A stretch of DNA of 64,000 nt from Oscillatoria princeps RMCB-10 (GCA_019359235.1 JAHHHT010000002.1:186001-250000), one strand, 5' to 3'; shown: positions 9,724-19,216, counted from the stretch's first letter. Made by a program: numbers and translations. Notes: a model not told the origin generated them from the sequence alone.

Positions 9724-9774
9724 GCATTGGGCATCATCGCATTGGGCATCATCGCATTGGGCATCATCGCATTG
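9724..9774. repeat. Tandem 15-mer repeat (GCATTGGGCATCATC x3)
   Basis: Three exact units plus the beginning of a fourth, in the gap between the VanW-type gene and the ABC exporter. Just beside it, at 9801-9837 and 9856-9890, GCGTTCCCTCCCAGGAAACGCA plus CTAATTGTTT occurs twice; the second copy covers the end of the VanW gene. Confidence 0.75.
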
Positions 9775-9881
9775 CTAATCCCCCAAGTTGCTACAGTAGG
9801 GTGCGTTCCCTCCCAGGAAACGCACCCTACTAATTGTTTGGCAAAGCTGCAGTAGCGTTCCCTCCCAGGAAACGCATCCCA

Positions 9882-10685
9882 CTAATTGTTTTCCAAAGAC
9901 TCAATGGAGTATTTCACTTCCGAAAAATTCTTAATGACGAGTTCTTCTTTGAGTTTATTGCCCGCGCTCTTATCGATAACTTCTCTCCAAATCTCATTCG
10001 TCCGATAGGTTTTGTCACTCTCGCGCAAAAAGCGGTGTTCTTTTTCGATGATATGGTAAGATAAGGGCCACTCTTTGCCGGTGCGCACAGCTCCTTTTAA
10101 ATGCTCATCTGTTAGCCAGACCCGAAGTTGAAAGGATTGCTCGGTTGGGTTGGAAAAACGCAAATCGATATAATTGTAAAAAACACTAGCCCCACTGCCA
10201 AAAGGCAAGACTCGCCGCTCGTCCGGGAACGGGTCAAAGCTGTGGTGGTGGCGCTCAATCACTTCCAGAGGGGTGTGCAAAACCATCCAATATAACAGGT
10301 TCCCCAGCTGGCACAGCCCCCCACCCGTGCCGGTTTTCACATCTCCCTTGGATAATTGTAACCCTTCCACATATCCTTTGGCAGCGGTTGGGTTGCCGAC
10401 CCGACGCCAAAAGGAAAAAATTTCCCCTGGCTGAATGATGAGGCCGTCTATTGTTTTGTGGGCAATTCCCAGGTTGACAATTTTATTTTCCTGTAACTGG
10501 GGATCTGTGCTGCCCATTTTTCTTCGCAGCAGGGATTGGTGCTTGATGCAAGTGTGGGGCAAGTTTTCTAAGGACTGTGTTTGGGCAAACCGGCTGGCTT
10601 GCCAAACATTGGCAGTCCCGCGAAACAGTCGTTTCTGCTGGACGCGCAGGTGATAGAAAACTGGGTGGACTTGGGATAGACGCAT
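9882..10685 (-). CDS. VanW family protein
   Basis: About 267 residues from the ATG at 10685 (MRLSQVHPVFYH). The core G-E-I-F-S-F-W-R-R-V-G-N-P, G-Y-V-E-G-L, G-T-G-G-G-L-C-Q-L-G-N-L-L and E-R-H-H-H-S is the VanW fold, related to L,D-transpeptidase-accessory domains; its biochemical role is not established. The frame is open further upstream to 10775, but that part reads repeat DNA (GGGCATTGGGCA) and a motif also present near 16000, so the inner ATG is preferred although it lacks a clear ribosome-binding site. Its C-terminal codons lie in a duplicated sequence. Confidence 0.8.
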   Translation of the reverse strand: MRLSQVHPVFYHLRVQQKRLFRGTANVWQASRFAQTQSLENLPHTCIKHQSLLRRKMGSTDPQLQENKIVNLGIAHKTIDGLIIQPGEIFSFWRRVGNPTAAKGYVEGLQLSKGDVKTGTGGGLCQLGNLLYWMVLHTPLEVIERHHHSFDPFPDERRVLPFGSGASVFYNYIDLRFSNPTEQSFQLRVWLTDEHLKGAVRTGKEWPLSYHIIEKEHRFLRESDKTYRTNEIWREVIDKSAGNKLKEELVIKNFSEVKYSIESLENN

Positions 10686-10843
10686 GGCAAATACACTCTT
10701 TTTTATCTCGTCAGGTTGAATACCTATCATATCTCTAAGGACGGGCACTGGGCATTGGGCATGGGGCACTGGCAACTGAATTGGGGTTCACCAGCCCGAC
10801 ATGATATAGCAGTTATAAATGATTTGTGAGAGAGCGGGGGGCC

Positions 10844-10876
10844 AGAAACCCGGTTTCTTAAAGAAACCGGGTTTCT
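10844..10876. repeat. AGAAACCCGGTTTCTT palindrome
   Basis: Perfect inverted repeat of the commonest family in the window. Related copies at 24300-24332, 27173-27205, about 30212-30243, 39823-39855, 42063-42142 (three half-units), 49770-49990, 53228-53412 and, within a reading frame, 31137-31205. It is preceded here by TATAGCAGTTATAAATGATT, which resembles the terminal repeat of the 4369-4460 element. Confidence 0.75.
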
Positions 10877-10891
10877 GCGCTTTCAAAGTCA

Positions 10892-10922
10892 AGAGGGGTG
10901 CCTATCGGGCAGCACCCTCTTT
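10892..10922 (-). terminator. Possible intrinsic terminator of hisG
   Basis: Read on the minus strand, GAGGGTGC, a loop of about ten bases and GCACCCCTC form a strong stem that is followed by TTGACTTT. It lies directly after the hisG stop codon. The T-run is poor, so the call is tentative. Confidence 0.45.
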
Positions 10923-10925
10923 ATA

Positions 10926-11570
10926 TTAAACTGCAGCCAGGGTTGCAGCTCGCAGCTGCGAAATCAAATCGCCAATCCCATCGGTGTTGAGGCGGTAGCT
11001 TAGGGGATGGGCCACCAGCTGCGCTGTGCTTTCAAAGAGTACGGCAATTTCAATTAAGCCGTTTTCTCGCAGGGTGCGACCGCTGGAAACCAAGTCAACA
11101 ATCGCCTCTGACATGCCGGTGATTGGCCCGAGTTCGACGGAACCGTAGAGGGGGACAATTTCCACCGGCAAGTCCAAGCTGTGGAAGTATTCGCGGGCGC
11201 ACTGGACAAACTTGGACGCCACTCGACCGTGGGCCGGCAGTTCTACCGGTCGCCGGTAGTCGCTGGATTCCCTCACCGCTACGGACAGGCGACAGCGGCC
11301 AAATTTCAGGTCAGCCAGGTTAGCCACCTTCGGGTTTTTCTCCCGCAGCACGTCATAGCCCACAATGCCCAGCTGGGCTTGGCCATATTCCACGTAAACC
11401 GGCACGTCTTGCGCCCGGACGAGCAAAGCTTTGGCTGTGCCGGTGGGATCTGGGATTTGCAGCTGCCGGTTGGATGAATCGAGAAAGGCGCTGAAGTCCA
11501 GACCGACTCCTCGCAGCAGCCGGATGCTGTCGGTTAGCAGGGCACCTTTGGGCAATGCGACGGTGAGCAT
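10926..11570 (-). CDS. hisG: ATP phosphoribosyltransferase, short form (HisG)
   Basis: Catalyses the first step of histidine synthesis: ATP plus PRPP gives phosphoribosyl-ATP. At 214 residues this is the short form, which lacks the regulatory C-terminal domain and works with HisZ. Seen: start M-L-T-V-A-L-P-K-G, the ligand region [11 protein letters not shown], and the PRPP loop [13 protein letters not shown]. No other his gene is in the window, as is usual for cyanobacteria with scattered his genes. It is divergent from the response regulator at 11643, with about 70 bases between the starts. Confidence 0.95.
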   Translation of the reverse strand: MLTVALPKGALLTDSIRLLRGVGLDFSAFLDSSNRQLQIPDPTGTAKALLVRAQDVPVYVEYGQAQLGIVGYDVLREKNPKVANLADLKFGRCRLSVAVRESSDYRRPVELPAHGRVASKFVQCAREYFHSLDLPVEIVPLYGSVELGPITGMSEAIVDLVSSGRTLRENGLIEIAVLFESTAQLVAHPLSYRLNTDGIGDLISQLRAATLAAV

Positions 11571-11642
11571 AGGATAATTTTAGGTTTCAGATTTTAGATT
11601 TTAGATTGGAAAGGAATGCAAAATCCCAAATCCCAAATTGAT

Positions 11643-12332
11643 ATGCGCATTCTTCTGGTTGACGATCAGGTGGAACTGACCGATCCGCTGAGTCGGGTGC
11701 TCGCCCGCGAGGGGTACAGTGTCGATGTGGCTTGTGATGGCACAGCTGGCGAGCGCCTGGCGCTGCAGGGGGTGTACGATCTGCTGATTCTCGATTGGAT
11801 GCTCCCGCAGCTGTCGGGGCTGGAGATTTGCCAGCACCTGCGCGAGATCGGGCGTTTGACGCCTGTGCTGTTCCTGACGGCCAAAGATACGATAGACGAT
11901 CGGGTGCGCGGTTTGGATGCCGGTGCTGACGACTACCTCGTTAAGCCTTTTGAATTGCGGGAGTTGCTGGCGCGAGTCCGCGCCTTGCTGCGCCGGGGAG
12001 CGACGCAAGAGTCCGGTGCCGGCACCCAAAGGCTGCGAGTCGAGGATCTGGAGCTGGATTTGGAGAGCCTGCTCGCCTACCGTCGGGGACGGATCGTTGA
12101 GCTCTCTGAAAAAGAAAGCCGGCTGCTGGAATATTTCATGCGCCACCCCGGCGCTCTGCTGAGCCACGCGCAAATTCACCAGCATGTGTGGGGGGATGCG
12201 GATAAACCCAGCAGCAATGTCCTGGCGGCGCAGATTCGCCTGCTGCGGCGCAAGATAGAGGGTGCCGGTGAGCCGCCTCTGATTCACACTGTCTACGGCA
12301 AAGGCTATCGCTTGGGAGCTACAGATAGTTAA
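11643..12332 (+). CDS. rppA: OmpR-family response regulator, RppA-like
   Basis: 229 residues from the ATG at 11643 (MRILLVDDQVELTDPLSRVL). An upstream ATG at 11616 would add nine residues of repeat-like text and has its purine run too close. Receiver domain: D-D near residue 8, phosphoacceptor Asp in L-I-L-D-W-M-L-P (about 52), Lys in Y-L-V-K-P-F-E. The C-terminal winged helix ends G-K-G-Y-R-L. The text A-L-T/V-E-L-T-D-P-L-S-R and L-L-I-L-D-W-M-L-P matches RppA/NrsR-type regulators of Synechocystis, linked there to redox or nickel response. The cognate RppB kinase is not adjacent, so the assignment rests on sequence resemblance only. Confidence 0.8.
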   Translation: MRILLVDDQVELTDPLSRVLAREGYSVDVACDGTAGERLALQGVYDLLILDWMLPQLSGLEICQHLREIGRLTPVLFLTAKDTIDDRVRGLDAGADDYLVKPFELRELLARVRALLRRGATQESGAGTQRLRVEDLELDLESLLAYRRGRIVELSEKESRLLEYFMRHPGALLSHAQIHQHVWGDADKPSSNVLAAQIRLLRRKIEGAGEPPLIHTVYGKGYRLGATDS

Positions 12333-12440
12333 TTTAATCAACCGCATTGACGCCACAGGACGCAAGCTCCGTCTCGGAGCGGTGGGCTTCCCGCATTGCA
12401 GAGCGCCAAGAGAGTTTGCCTGGAGCAAATTTTCAATTCT

Positions 12441-13721
12441 TTACTTCGGCTCGACAATCGAACCCATAAACAAGACGGTGCCGGTTTCTTCGTCCCGAAT
12501 CGCACAGAAAAAGGGGCGGTCAACAATCATGGCGATGTCGGGCTCTCCGCCTCTAGTGCCCCCTATTGCCGTGACGCCAGCCGCTTCCGTGCCCTCTTCA
12601 CTCACGTCCAAAAATGTCTTGTGTTTAATTTTGCTAATCGCGAAACCTTTCGGAGTTATTTCTGTGAAATCTGCACCGGCATCAAAAACTTTCTCCATCC
12701 CCAGGGCTTTGAGACTTTCTTTCAGATCGATTTCATACTCCACATGGAAGCGAGGCAAACCGAGGATAACTCCCTTTTCTTCCGTCTCAAACTGGTCGAG
12801 CCATTTTTCCCAGTTCTGGGCGTTGAGGCTTTCGTAGAAGGTTTTGAGACTGACTCCCTGATGGGGGAGAAAGATGTACATGCTCAACCGGCCCTCGCCA
12901 TAGGGCAGGCCGATCGCCTGAAACATCTCATTCTTGTAGTAGGAAGCGTAATCAACCTTCTGGAACATCATCGGGTGCCGCTTCTGAGAGCCATCGCTCA
13001 AGGTAAAGGGGCGCTCTTGGGTTTTTTCTTTGGAAAAGGGCACCATCCAGTCAGCATGAAAATAGATAGCATTGATTAAAACAGCAATGGTTGAGGCGTC
13101 TATGTCATTTTTTTCCAGGATTTTATCTATCTTGCTGTTTGTACTTTGCTTCACCCAGCTGTTAATAACGTCCGGGGCATTGGGAGCGCCGAAGTCCACA
13201 TTCCTGACTTGGGCACCGTAAAAGTCCTGAGTTCTCTTGATAAATTCTGGCTTAAAGGGTTCGCCCTGCCGGCCCCACAGGGAGTTAGCAATGGCCAGGT
13301 TAACTTTGGCGTCCAGATTGGCAAGCGACGCCTTCAGGGCGGCATTGCCAAGGTTTACTTGTTGCAAGCTTAGCTGTTGCAATTCTAAGGTTTTGGCGAT
13401 TGCCTGCCCAGTTTGGCCACCGGCACCGTTGTAAGTCATGGCCAGCGCCAGCGCCAGACTGGCGGGAGAGATAAAAATATTGTGGTTAGCATCCCGCTTG
13501 CGGATTTCCGAGAACAGTTTGAAGCCAAATCTGGTATTAGCCGCAACCAGCTTTTCGCGCCAAGCCTCACCTGCAGCCTGCGCCCCAGCGCTCGATTGTG
13601 GCGCAGCGGCTGCAGAACCGGCGGGTTGCTGTGCCGGCACGGCAAAAGCCACACCCAGAACAGCTAAACCCATACCAGCGGCAACCATTATCCCAAAAGA
13701 ACTAAAAAAATGCTTTCTCAT
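12441..13721 (-). CDS. Secreted serpin (serine/cysteine protease inhibitor)
   Basis: 426 residues. Residues 1-32 are a signal peptide (M-R-K-H-F-F...G-V-A-F-A), followed by an Ala/Gln-rich linker and a full serpin domain: N-I-F-I-S-P-A-S-L-A-L-A-L-A-M, F-H-A-D-W, L-P-Y-G-E-G-R-L-S-M, L-P-R-F-H-V-E-Y. The hinge of the reactive loop is E-E-G-T-E-A-A-G-V-T-A-I, small residues as in inhibitory serpins, followed by G-G-T-R-G-G, so the scissile bond probably lies near the Arg; the end is R-P-F-F-C-A-I-R-D. It would trap a protease in the periplasm or outside the cell. A decayed second serpin lies immediately upstream on the same strand. Confidence 0.95.
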   Translation of the reverse strand: MRKHFFSSFGIMVAAGMGLAVLGVAFAVPAQQPAGSAAAAPQSSAGAQAAGEAWREKLVAANTRFGFKLFSEIRKRDANHNIFISPASLALALAMTYNGAGGQTGQAIAKTLELQQLSLQQVNLGNAALKASLANLDAKVNLAIANSLWGRQGEPFKPEFIKRTQDFYGAQVRNVDFGAPNAPDVINSWVKQSTNSKIDKILEKNDIDASTIAVLINAIYFHADWMVPFSKEKTQERPFTLSDGSQKRHPMMFQKVDYASYYKNEMFQAIGLPYGEGRLSMYIFLPHQGVSLKTFYESLNAQNWEKWLDQFETEEKGVILGLPRFHVEYEIDLKESLKALGMEKVFDAGADFTEITPKGFAISKIKHKTFLDVSEEGTEAAGVTAIGGTRGGEPDIAMIVDRPFFCAIRDEETGTVLFMGSIVEPK

Positions 13722-13726
13722 TTGGG

Positions 13727-14540
13727 TCAGCCCAATCGCCTGTGTTCTTGGGGATCTGCAACCGACCCCACAAATAATAGTGTTCCCGTTTGACTGTCGC
13801 GAATCGCGCAGGAGAAGGGGCTCCCCACCACCATGCTAAATGGCATCTCCACCCGCTCGCCCGCCGCCCTGTAGCCGCCACCCGTCACGGCTGCAGCTTC
13901 GGTGGCTTCTTCGCTCACCCCCACAAAAGTTTTGTGCCTCACCCGATCGAGGCAAGCCCTGTGCGGGCGTCATCCCTGAAAAATCTCCCCGCTGCCGGTC
14001 AAACGCCACCCCCATCCCCAAGGCTTTCAGGGCGTCATTTAGCGAGATATCATACTGCAATTTGAAGCGGGGCAGCACAATAGAACCTTCCTTGTACTGG
14101 AATTGCTTCATCCCCGAATCCCAGTTGTCGGCGTTCAAACTGTCGTAGAATCTTTGCAAATTGACTCCCTCTTTCGGTAAAAACACGTACAAACTCAGCC
14201 TTCCGTCACCATAAGCCAAGCTTATTTCCTGAAACTGCTCAGAATTCTGGCTTGAACGAGACATCCTTGTTCGCCCAAAGCGAGTTGGCAATCAGCAGCT
14301 GCATTTTCGCGTCCGCACTCAGCAGGGATGCTTTCAGTGCGGCGTATGCAGAGTTAACGTCTTGCTTGCCTCAGCTGCTGCAATCCTAAGGTTTTGGCTA
14401 TTGCCCGCCCAGTTTGGCCCCCGGCACTATTATAAGTCATGGCGAGTGCGTTAACCACACTAGCGGGAGAGATAAAAATGTTCAGGCTCGCATCCCGCTT
14501 GCGGATTTCCGAGAACAATAAGTATTAGCCCCACGAGCGC
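13727..14540 (-). pseudogene. Second serpin, decayed tandem copy
   Basis: Read on the minus strand, serpin text appears in order but in several frames: L-F-S-E-I-R-K-R-D-A-S-L-N-I-F-I-S-P-A-S near 14460-14525, I-A-N-S-L-W-A-N-K-D-V-S-F-K-P-E-F near 14245-14290, then E-Q-F-Q-E-I-S-L-A-Y-G-D-G-R-L-S-L-Y-V-F-L-P, and the reactive loop S-E-E-A-T-E-A-A-A-V-T with the end F-S-C-A-I-R-D. Compared with the intact neighbour about 105 codons are missing between K-P-E-F and Q-F-Q, and the frame shifts again before and after the H-K-T-F-V-G-V-S-E-E segment. No signal peptide is left. A tandem duplicate that has become a pseudogene. Confidence 0.85.
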
Positions 14541-14632
14541 ACGGGCTTTGTATGTATAGCGGCAGACTTCAGTCGGACGGATTGCGTTTTACGAACCCAA
14601 AATTTGCCGCACTCAGCACGAGCGCGGGGGCA

Positions 14633-15466
14633 TCAAGCCCTGACTAAGGTGATGGCTGTGACTTCTGGCGGGCAAAACAGGCGTCCGGGGAGATAAGTGC
14701 CCAGCCCGCGATTGACGTACAGCTGGTTCGCCCCCACCTGATGCAATCCCTCAGCCCACTCCCAGTGGTGAACTACTTTATCACACCCGTCTGACATATA
14801 AGGAATCCAGCGCCGCAGCGGTTTGGGAATCTTGCGCCGAATCGATTTGATCCGCTGGAGAACCGGCCCCACACCGGGGATGACAATTTGGCCACCGTGG
14901 GTGTGACCTGACAGTTGCAAGTCCACTCGCCACCGGCGCAGCAGCTGGGCGCTGTCGGGATTGTGGGACAGGACAATCCGGGGGATGGCGGCACCCACCT
15001 GCGCCAGCACCGCAGTTGGGTTGAATTCGCGAGACCAAAAGTCCGGCAGCCCCACCAGGGCTAATTCTGGCCCCAGGGGGCAGACAGCTTGATTCCACAG
15101 AACGCCAATCCCTGTGCGAGTCATGGCGCGGGTGATTTCTGATTTTGAGTGCCGGTAGATCAGGTCGTGGTTGCCCAAGACGGCATAGATGCCGGCGCGA
15201 CTTTGCAGCTGTTTGAGGCGCAGCGCCAGATCGTGAATCGGTGCTGGGTCTTCGGTAACATAGTCGCCGGTCAGCAAAACCAGGTCTGGCTGTTGCTGGT
15301 TGCTGGCGGCGATAGCTTCGTCTAAAAGGGCGTCAGACAGCCTGAAGCCATCGTAGTGGAAATCCGACATCTGGACTAGCTTTGTGCCTTGCAGGTGTTC
15401 TGGCAAGTCTGCCAGCGCAATGGTTAATTTTTCAACTCGCAACGGGCCGGTTAATAATCTGTGCAT
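14633..15466 (-). CDS. Metallophosphoesterase (YkuE/calcineurin-like)
   Basis: 277 residues with the full two-metal phosphoesterase signature: S-D-F-H-Y-D (about 34), G-D-Y-V, G-N-H-D, S-H-N-P-D and G-H-T-H-G-G-Q. Members of this branch are membrane-associated phosphohydrolases; B. subtilis YkuE is one example and some relatives act on UDP-diacylglucosamine. The substrate cannot be read here. There is no clear signal peptide, but the first ten residues are mildly hydrophobic. It is a single gene, upstream of the serpin pair on the same strand with about 90 bases between. Confidence 0.9.
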   Translation of the reverse strand: MHRLLTGPLRVEKLTIALADLPEHLQGTKLVQMSDFHYDGFRLSDALLDEAIAASNQQQPDLVLLTGDYVTEDPAPIHDLALRLKQLQSRAGIYAVLGNHDLIYRHSKSEITRAMTRTGIGVLWNQAVCPLGPELALVGLPDFWSREFNPTAVLAQVGAAIPRIVLSHNPDSAQLLRRWRVDLQLSGHTHGGQIVIPGVGPVLQRIKSIRRKIPKPLRRWIPYMSDGCDKVVHHWEWAEGLHQVGANQLYVNRGLGTYLPGRLFCPPEVTAITLVRA

Positions 15467-16273
15467 ACTTTTAAGTTCTGTTTATACCATTTGCTTGGCC
15501 GCTGCCTGGAAATGCTATGCTTATGTTTCAGCTCGTTGAGTAGTAGCACTGACAATCCCGTTGAATCTCTGTGAGGGATTGAAATTACACAGAAGAGATT
15601 CTAGTTTAACAAACCAGCCGCAGGGCGCGGGAGAACCGGGACGAACGACCAAGGGGAGCAGGCTCCCCGAAGCGGAATGCAGCTCTGCAAACAGCGCTTA
15701 GATTTCCAAGTATTTGGCGGCGGGCGGGTTGAATGCAGCGCCACCCCCTGGAACGCGCCCGGTGCCGGTGGATTGCTGCCACCCCCAGCACCTGATGCCC
15801 GCACCTGCCTTTCGGGGTTCCACAGCGGAGATTTCCAGAACAGCCGGCATTTCTATCTCAGGCCAGCCGCCTATGAATAGCACCGGCACCTTGCGCAGCG
15901 CGAGCGCCCCACAGCTCAACTGTTCCGCCCCCCGCTGGATAAATAAGTAATTTTTGCTAGAGTCTCTAAGCCCGTGCACCTGTAATATGAAGTTCCGTTG
16001 AATACCCGTAATATCTCTGAGACAAGGGCGTTCGATCTCTGGGCATTGGGTCAATTATCACTGACTTCCCAACCCCTAACCCCCAACCCCTAACCCCTAA
16101 CCCCGCGCCTCCTGGCCTCGGGCATTGCTAATCCCCGGCTCCCGGAGCCTAATTGCGGGCGCTCAACGGCAGGTGATAGAAGTTCCCCTTGGCGCTGATT
16201 TTTATTAACGCTATGCTAGGAGAAAGCTATCGCACCGAATGGCTGCAGTTTATTCCTGGGAAGTGAAGCTCGA
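15467..16273. other. Repeat-bearing intergenic region upstream of the STAS gene
   Basis: About 800 bases. At 15560-15590 TTGAATCTCTGTGAGGGATT resembles the reverse complement of a cyanobacterial CRISPR repeat, but it stands alone. At 16069-16104 is a telomere-like tandem run of CCCCTAA-type heptamers. A minus-strand frame at 15698-16054 (118 codons) begins with text related to the repeat near 10730 and has no recognisable motif, so it was not called. The final 60 bases contain GGAAGTGAAG, the likely ribosome-binding region of the STAS gene. Confidence 0.5.
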
Positions 16274-16609
16274 ATGAAAAATCTGAACCGTGCGGTTAAA
16301 ATTGTTCAACCTTCAGGCATTTTAGACAAAAATAAGGCCCTTCAATTCCAGCGCCAGATTAGCGACGTTGTTGACGAGGGGGCCAACATTGTGTTAGTGG
16401 ATTTTCAGGATGTAACCTTTATGGACAGTTCTGGCCTTGGCGCTTTAGTTTCCGCATTAAAAACCGTGAGAGCCGCCAATGGTAAGCTCGCAGTCTGTTC
16501 AATCAACCATCAAATTAGAATCCTGTTTGAAATCGCCTGCGTAGATACATTGATTGAAATCTTTGCCAGCCAGGATGACTTTAAGAGCGCCGAATTTTTG
16601 GCGAAATAA
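16274..16609 (+). CDS. STAS-domain anti-sigma factor antagonist
   Basis: 111 residues, a single STAS domain of the SpoIIAA/RsbV type. The phosphorylation loop T-F-M-D-S-S-G-L-G-A-L is intact, with Ser52 the expected site. The kinase partner (19217-19720) would phosphorylate it and the phosphatase partner (16715-19066) would reactivate it. It is convergent with the phosphatase gene, so it is not in the same transcript. Related free STAS proteins in filamentous cyanobacteria (HmpV type) take part in hormogonium regulation; that link is only an analogy here. Confidence 0.92.
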   Translation: MKNLNRAVKIVQPSGILDKNKALQFQRQISDVVDEGANIVLVDFQDVTFMDSSGLGALVSALKTVRAANGKLAVCSINHQIRILFEIACVDTLIEIFASQDDFKSAEFLAK

Positions 16610-16714
16610 TTGCTGGCCTTATAGGGGTTTTGGGCCTGTTAGTCTGGAGTCTATCTCAAATCTCAAATCTCAAATCTAAAATCTCAAATCTCAGGGGCAG
16701 CGGGGAAAGCCAAG

Positions 16715-19066
16715 CTAAGGTGCAGCGCGAAACCTCACCTGCAGGAGAGACACGTCGTCATTAAAAGCACCTTTCCCCGTCAAACTCCGAAGCGACTGCA
16801 ACACTTGATCCAGGTTGAGCGGATTGACCCGATTGGAATCCGCCAGCCAGTCGATGAAAGCATCGAAGCTCCAAACCGTGCCATCCGGTTGCATAATTTC
16901 GTAAACCCCATCGCTAAAAATGTACAGGGTGCTGCCTTCTTCTACAGAATAGCAAGCATTGGCGTAGCTGGCATCGGGAAACATTCCAATCGGCAGACCG
17001 TTCGGGGTTTTCAGCTGTTTGACTCGCCAAGTCGCAGGCTCCCTTCCCGAGAGCAACAGTGCCGGCGGGTGCCCGGCGCTGGCACAAACCAGCTGGCGCT
17101 TTTGCCGGTTGTAAACCCCATACCAGATGGTAAAGTACATATTTCGCTGGCTTTCCATCTGGAAAGACTGGTTCAGGGCGTTGAGGACTTCACTGGGCTC
17201 GTAAAAATTAGTCTGGAGCCGGGAGCGCGAGCGCAGCAGGCTCAAAACAGAAACCGACAGCAGCGCCGAACCCAAGCCGTGTCCAGACACGTCCAGCAGA
17301 TAAATTGCCAAATGGTCTTGATCCAGCCAGTAATAGTCAAAGCAATCGCCCCCCAACTGTTGCGAGGGAATAAACCGGGCGTCAATCGCCACCGGCTCGG
17401 TTAAAGGGCGGGGCAAAAGCGAGCGCACATACTCAGCCCCTTCCGCCAATTCCGCCTGCAGCTTCGCCTCCGCCCGCTTGCGCTCAGTAATATCTATCCC
17501 CACAAACACCGCTGCCCGATCTTGCAGCCACTTCTTGGCCATCACCAAATGACTGCGGGGAGCGCCATCCAGTTGGGCATCAATTTCTACAGACGCTTCC
17601 TTATCCGGGGAAGCAAAAAACTCGCGCACAAATTCGCCAAACCTCGACTGGCGAAAGCCCACTTCTTGATTGGCAAAAGCCTCCAAGGGCAATTTGTAGG
17701 TCGCCGCTAAATGCCGGTTCACCCCCAGATAGCGCAAATCCGAGCTAATTAGCGACACCGTACCGGGAACCGCATCCAGCACCGCCTGCAGCTGGTCTTT
17801 TGCCAGCTGCAGCGTTTCCTCGGCCTGTTTGCGTCTGGTCACGTCCTGGACGAACCCCTCCACCCCCACCGGTCGCCCGTGGGCGTCGCTGAGGAGCCGC
17901 ACCGTTTCGGAAACCCAAATCACCGAGCCATCCCGCCGGCAGACAAGAGCCTCCCGCTCATCCACAAAGCCATCCGCTTTTAACCGGCGCAGGGACTCAG
18001 CCCAGTGCCCGGGCTCGACATAGAGTTGGGCAATATTTTCCACCCCCTTGAGGAACTCGGCTGGGGAGTCATAGCCGTAAATGCGAGCCAGGGCGGAGTT
18101 CGCCGTGCAGTAGCGCCCCTCCAAGGTGACTTGAAACAGCCCCTGCGCCGCATGTTCAAAAATTTGCCGGTATTTGCGAAGGGTGACATTGCGAAAAATC
18201 CATCGGGTGGCATAGGGTTTGCCATTTTCGCACAGGCAATTCACATTCCCTTCCACCCACACCGGCTCGGAGTCCTTGGTCAAAAAAATCATCTCCACCG
18301 GCTCGTGAGCTTCGATCAGCGAGAATTTTTCCACCTGCTGCCACAGCTGGCGATACTCGGGATGGAGAATATCCCACACCTTTAGCTGGCCCACTTCCTC
18401 TTCCGTATAGCCCAAGGTCTGCCGCCACGTCCGGTTGACATAGGCAAAGCCCCCGTCAGAAAGACGCACCGTTTGAATCAAAACCTGCGCCCTGTCGAGA
18501 AAATCCTGTAGCTGGGACTTGATATTTTCCATGTGCATCAGCTGCCGGCGGGAGTCCAGCAGAACCATTATCTGACGCGCCAGCATTTGCAGGGCATCTT
18601 GCTTGTCCGGACTCAAAGAGCGCGGCACGCAGTCCATGACGCACAAGATGCCCACCGCAAAGCCATCGGGCGCGATCAGCGGCGTGCCGGCATAAAACCG
18701 GATGTGAGGTTCCCCCACCACCAGGGGATTGCTGGCAAACCGGGCGTCCTTCAAGGTATCTCCGACAACAAAAACTCCGTCGTGCCCGATGGCGCTGGCG
18801 CTGAAAGCCATGATATCGCCTGACGCCCCTCCCCTAGTCCAGCCCACCTTTGATTTTACCCAGCACCGGTCAGAGTCAACCAAGCCGGTCAGCGCCATTG
18901 AGGTTCCGCAAATGTGGGCCGCTAGGCGCACCAGATCGTCAAATGCCGATTCCGCTGCCGGATCGAGTAGCTGATACCGCCGCAGGGCTTCAATTCTCTG
19001 GACTTCGTTAGCAGGCAGTGGTGCCTTTATCATTGGGGTGCGACCGGTTGCGAGAGAAATAACCAT
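16715..19066 (-). CDS. GAF/PAS-PP2C (SpoIIE/RsbU-type) serine phosphatase
   Basis: 783 residues. Order: a GAF-like domain after R-I-E-A-L-R-R-Y-Q-L-L-D (about 25-175), three PAS domains (about 185-300, 300-420 and 425-535, the second with R-R-D-G-S-V-I-W), a short coiled coil, and a C-terminal PP2C/SpoIIE domain with metal-binding Asp in L-G-G-D-C-F-D, L-L-D-V-S-G-H-G, and F-S-D-G-V-Y-E and N-D-D-V-S-L. It would dephosphorylate STAS-type antagonists in response to a signal sensed by GAF or PAS. It is the last gene of a minus-strand row: STAS-sugar transferase, kinase, phosphatase, with gaps of 93 and 150 bases. An ATG 11 codons further in is a possible alternative start. Confidence 0.93.
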   Translation of the reverse strand: MVISLATGRTPMIKAPLPANEVQRIEALRRYQLLDPAAESAFDDLVRLAAHICGTSMALTGLVDSDRCWVKSKVGWTRGGASGDIMAFSASAIGHDGVFVVGDTLKDARFASNPLVVGEPHIRFYAGTPLIAPDGFAVGILCVMDCVPRSLSPDKQDALQMLARQIMVLLDSRRQLMHMENIKSQLQDFLDRAQVLIQTVRLSDGGFAYVNRTWRQTLGYTEEEVGQLKVWDILHPEYRQLWQQVEKFSLIEAHEPVEMIFLTKDSEPVWVEGNVNCLCENGKPYATRWIFRNVTLRKYRQIFEHAAQGLFQVTLEGRYCTANSALARIYGYDSPAEFLKGVENIAQLYVEPGHWAESLRRLKADGFVDEREALVCRRDGSVIWVSETVRLLSDAHGRPVGVEGFVQDVTRRKQAEETLQLAKDQLQAVLDAVPGTVSLISSDLRYLGVNRHLAATYKLPLEAFANQEVGFRQSRFGEFVREFFASPDKEASVEIDAQLDGAPRSHLVMAKKWLQDRAAVFVGIDITERKRAEAKLQAELAEGAEYVRSLLPRPLTEPVAIDARFIPSQQLGGDCFDYYWLDQDHLAIYLLDVSGHGLGSALLSVSVLSLLRSRSRLQTNFYEPSEVLNALNQSFQMESQRNMYFTIWYGVYNRQKRQLVCASAGHPPALLLSGREPATWRVKQLKTPNGLPIGMFPDASYANACYSVEEGSTLYIFSDGVYEIMQPDGTVWSFDAFIDWLADSNRVNPLNLDQVLQSLRSLTGKGAFNDDVSLLQVRFRAAP

Positions 19067-19216
19067 GATAGTACCTGCTTTCCGCCACTACCAGAACCTA
19101 CAAGCTCTTTCTTAACATCTAAATTGACATGCCGCCTGACAGGCGAAATCCTCCCCTAGGTTGATTTTCATCTCTTCTGCCAGGAAGATTATTAGCGCCC
19201 ATTATCAAGCGCAACT

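Noticed and set aside
11601-12428. 275-codon minus-strand frame opposite the response regulator
   Set aside because: Antisense to a well-conserved receiver/winged-helix gene; no family features.
12396-13079. 227-codon plus-strand frame opposite the serpin
   Set aside because: Complement of the serpin C-terminal half; no motif.
15698-16054. 118-codon minus-strand frame
   Set aside because: Begins with repeat text shared with 10730, no ribosome-binding site, no recognisable motif. It could be a remnant but is not supported.
16069-16104. Telomere-like CCCCTAA repeats
   Set aside because: A short run inside a chromosome-like context; it belongs to the same heptamer class as the CCCCATG and GGCACCG runs.
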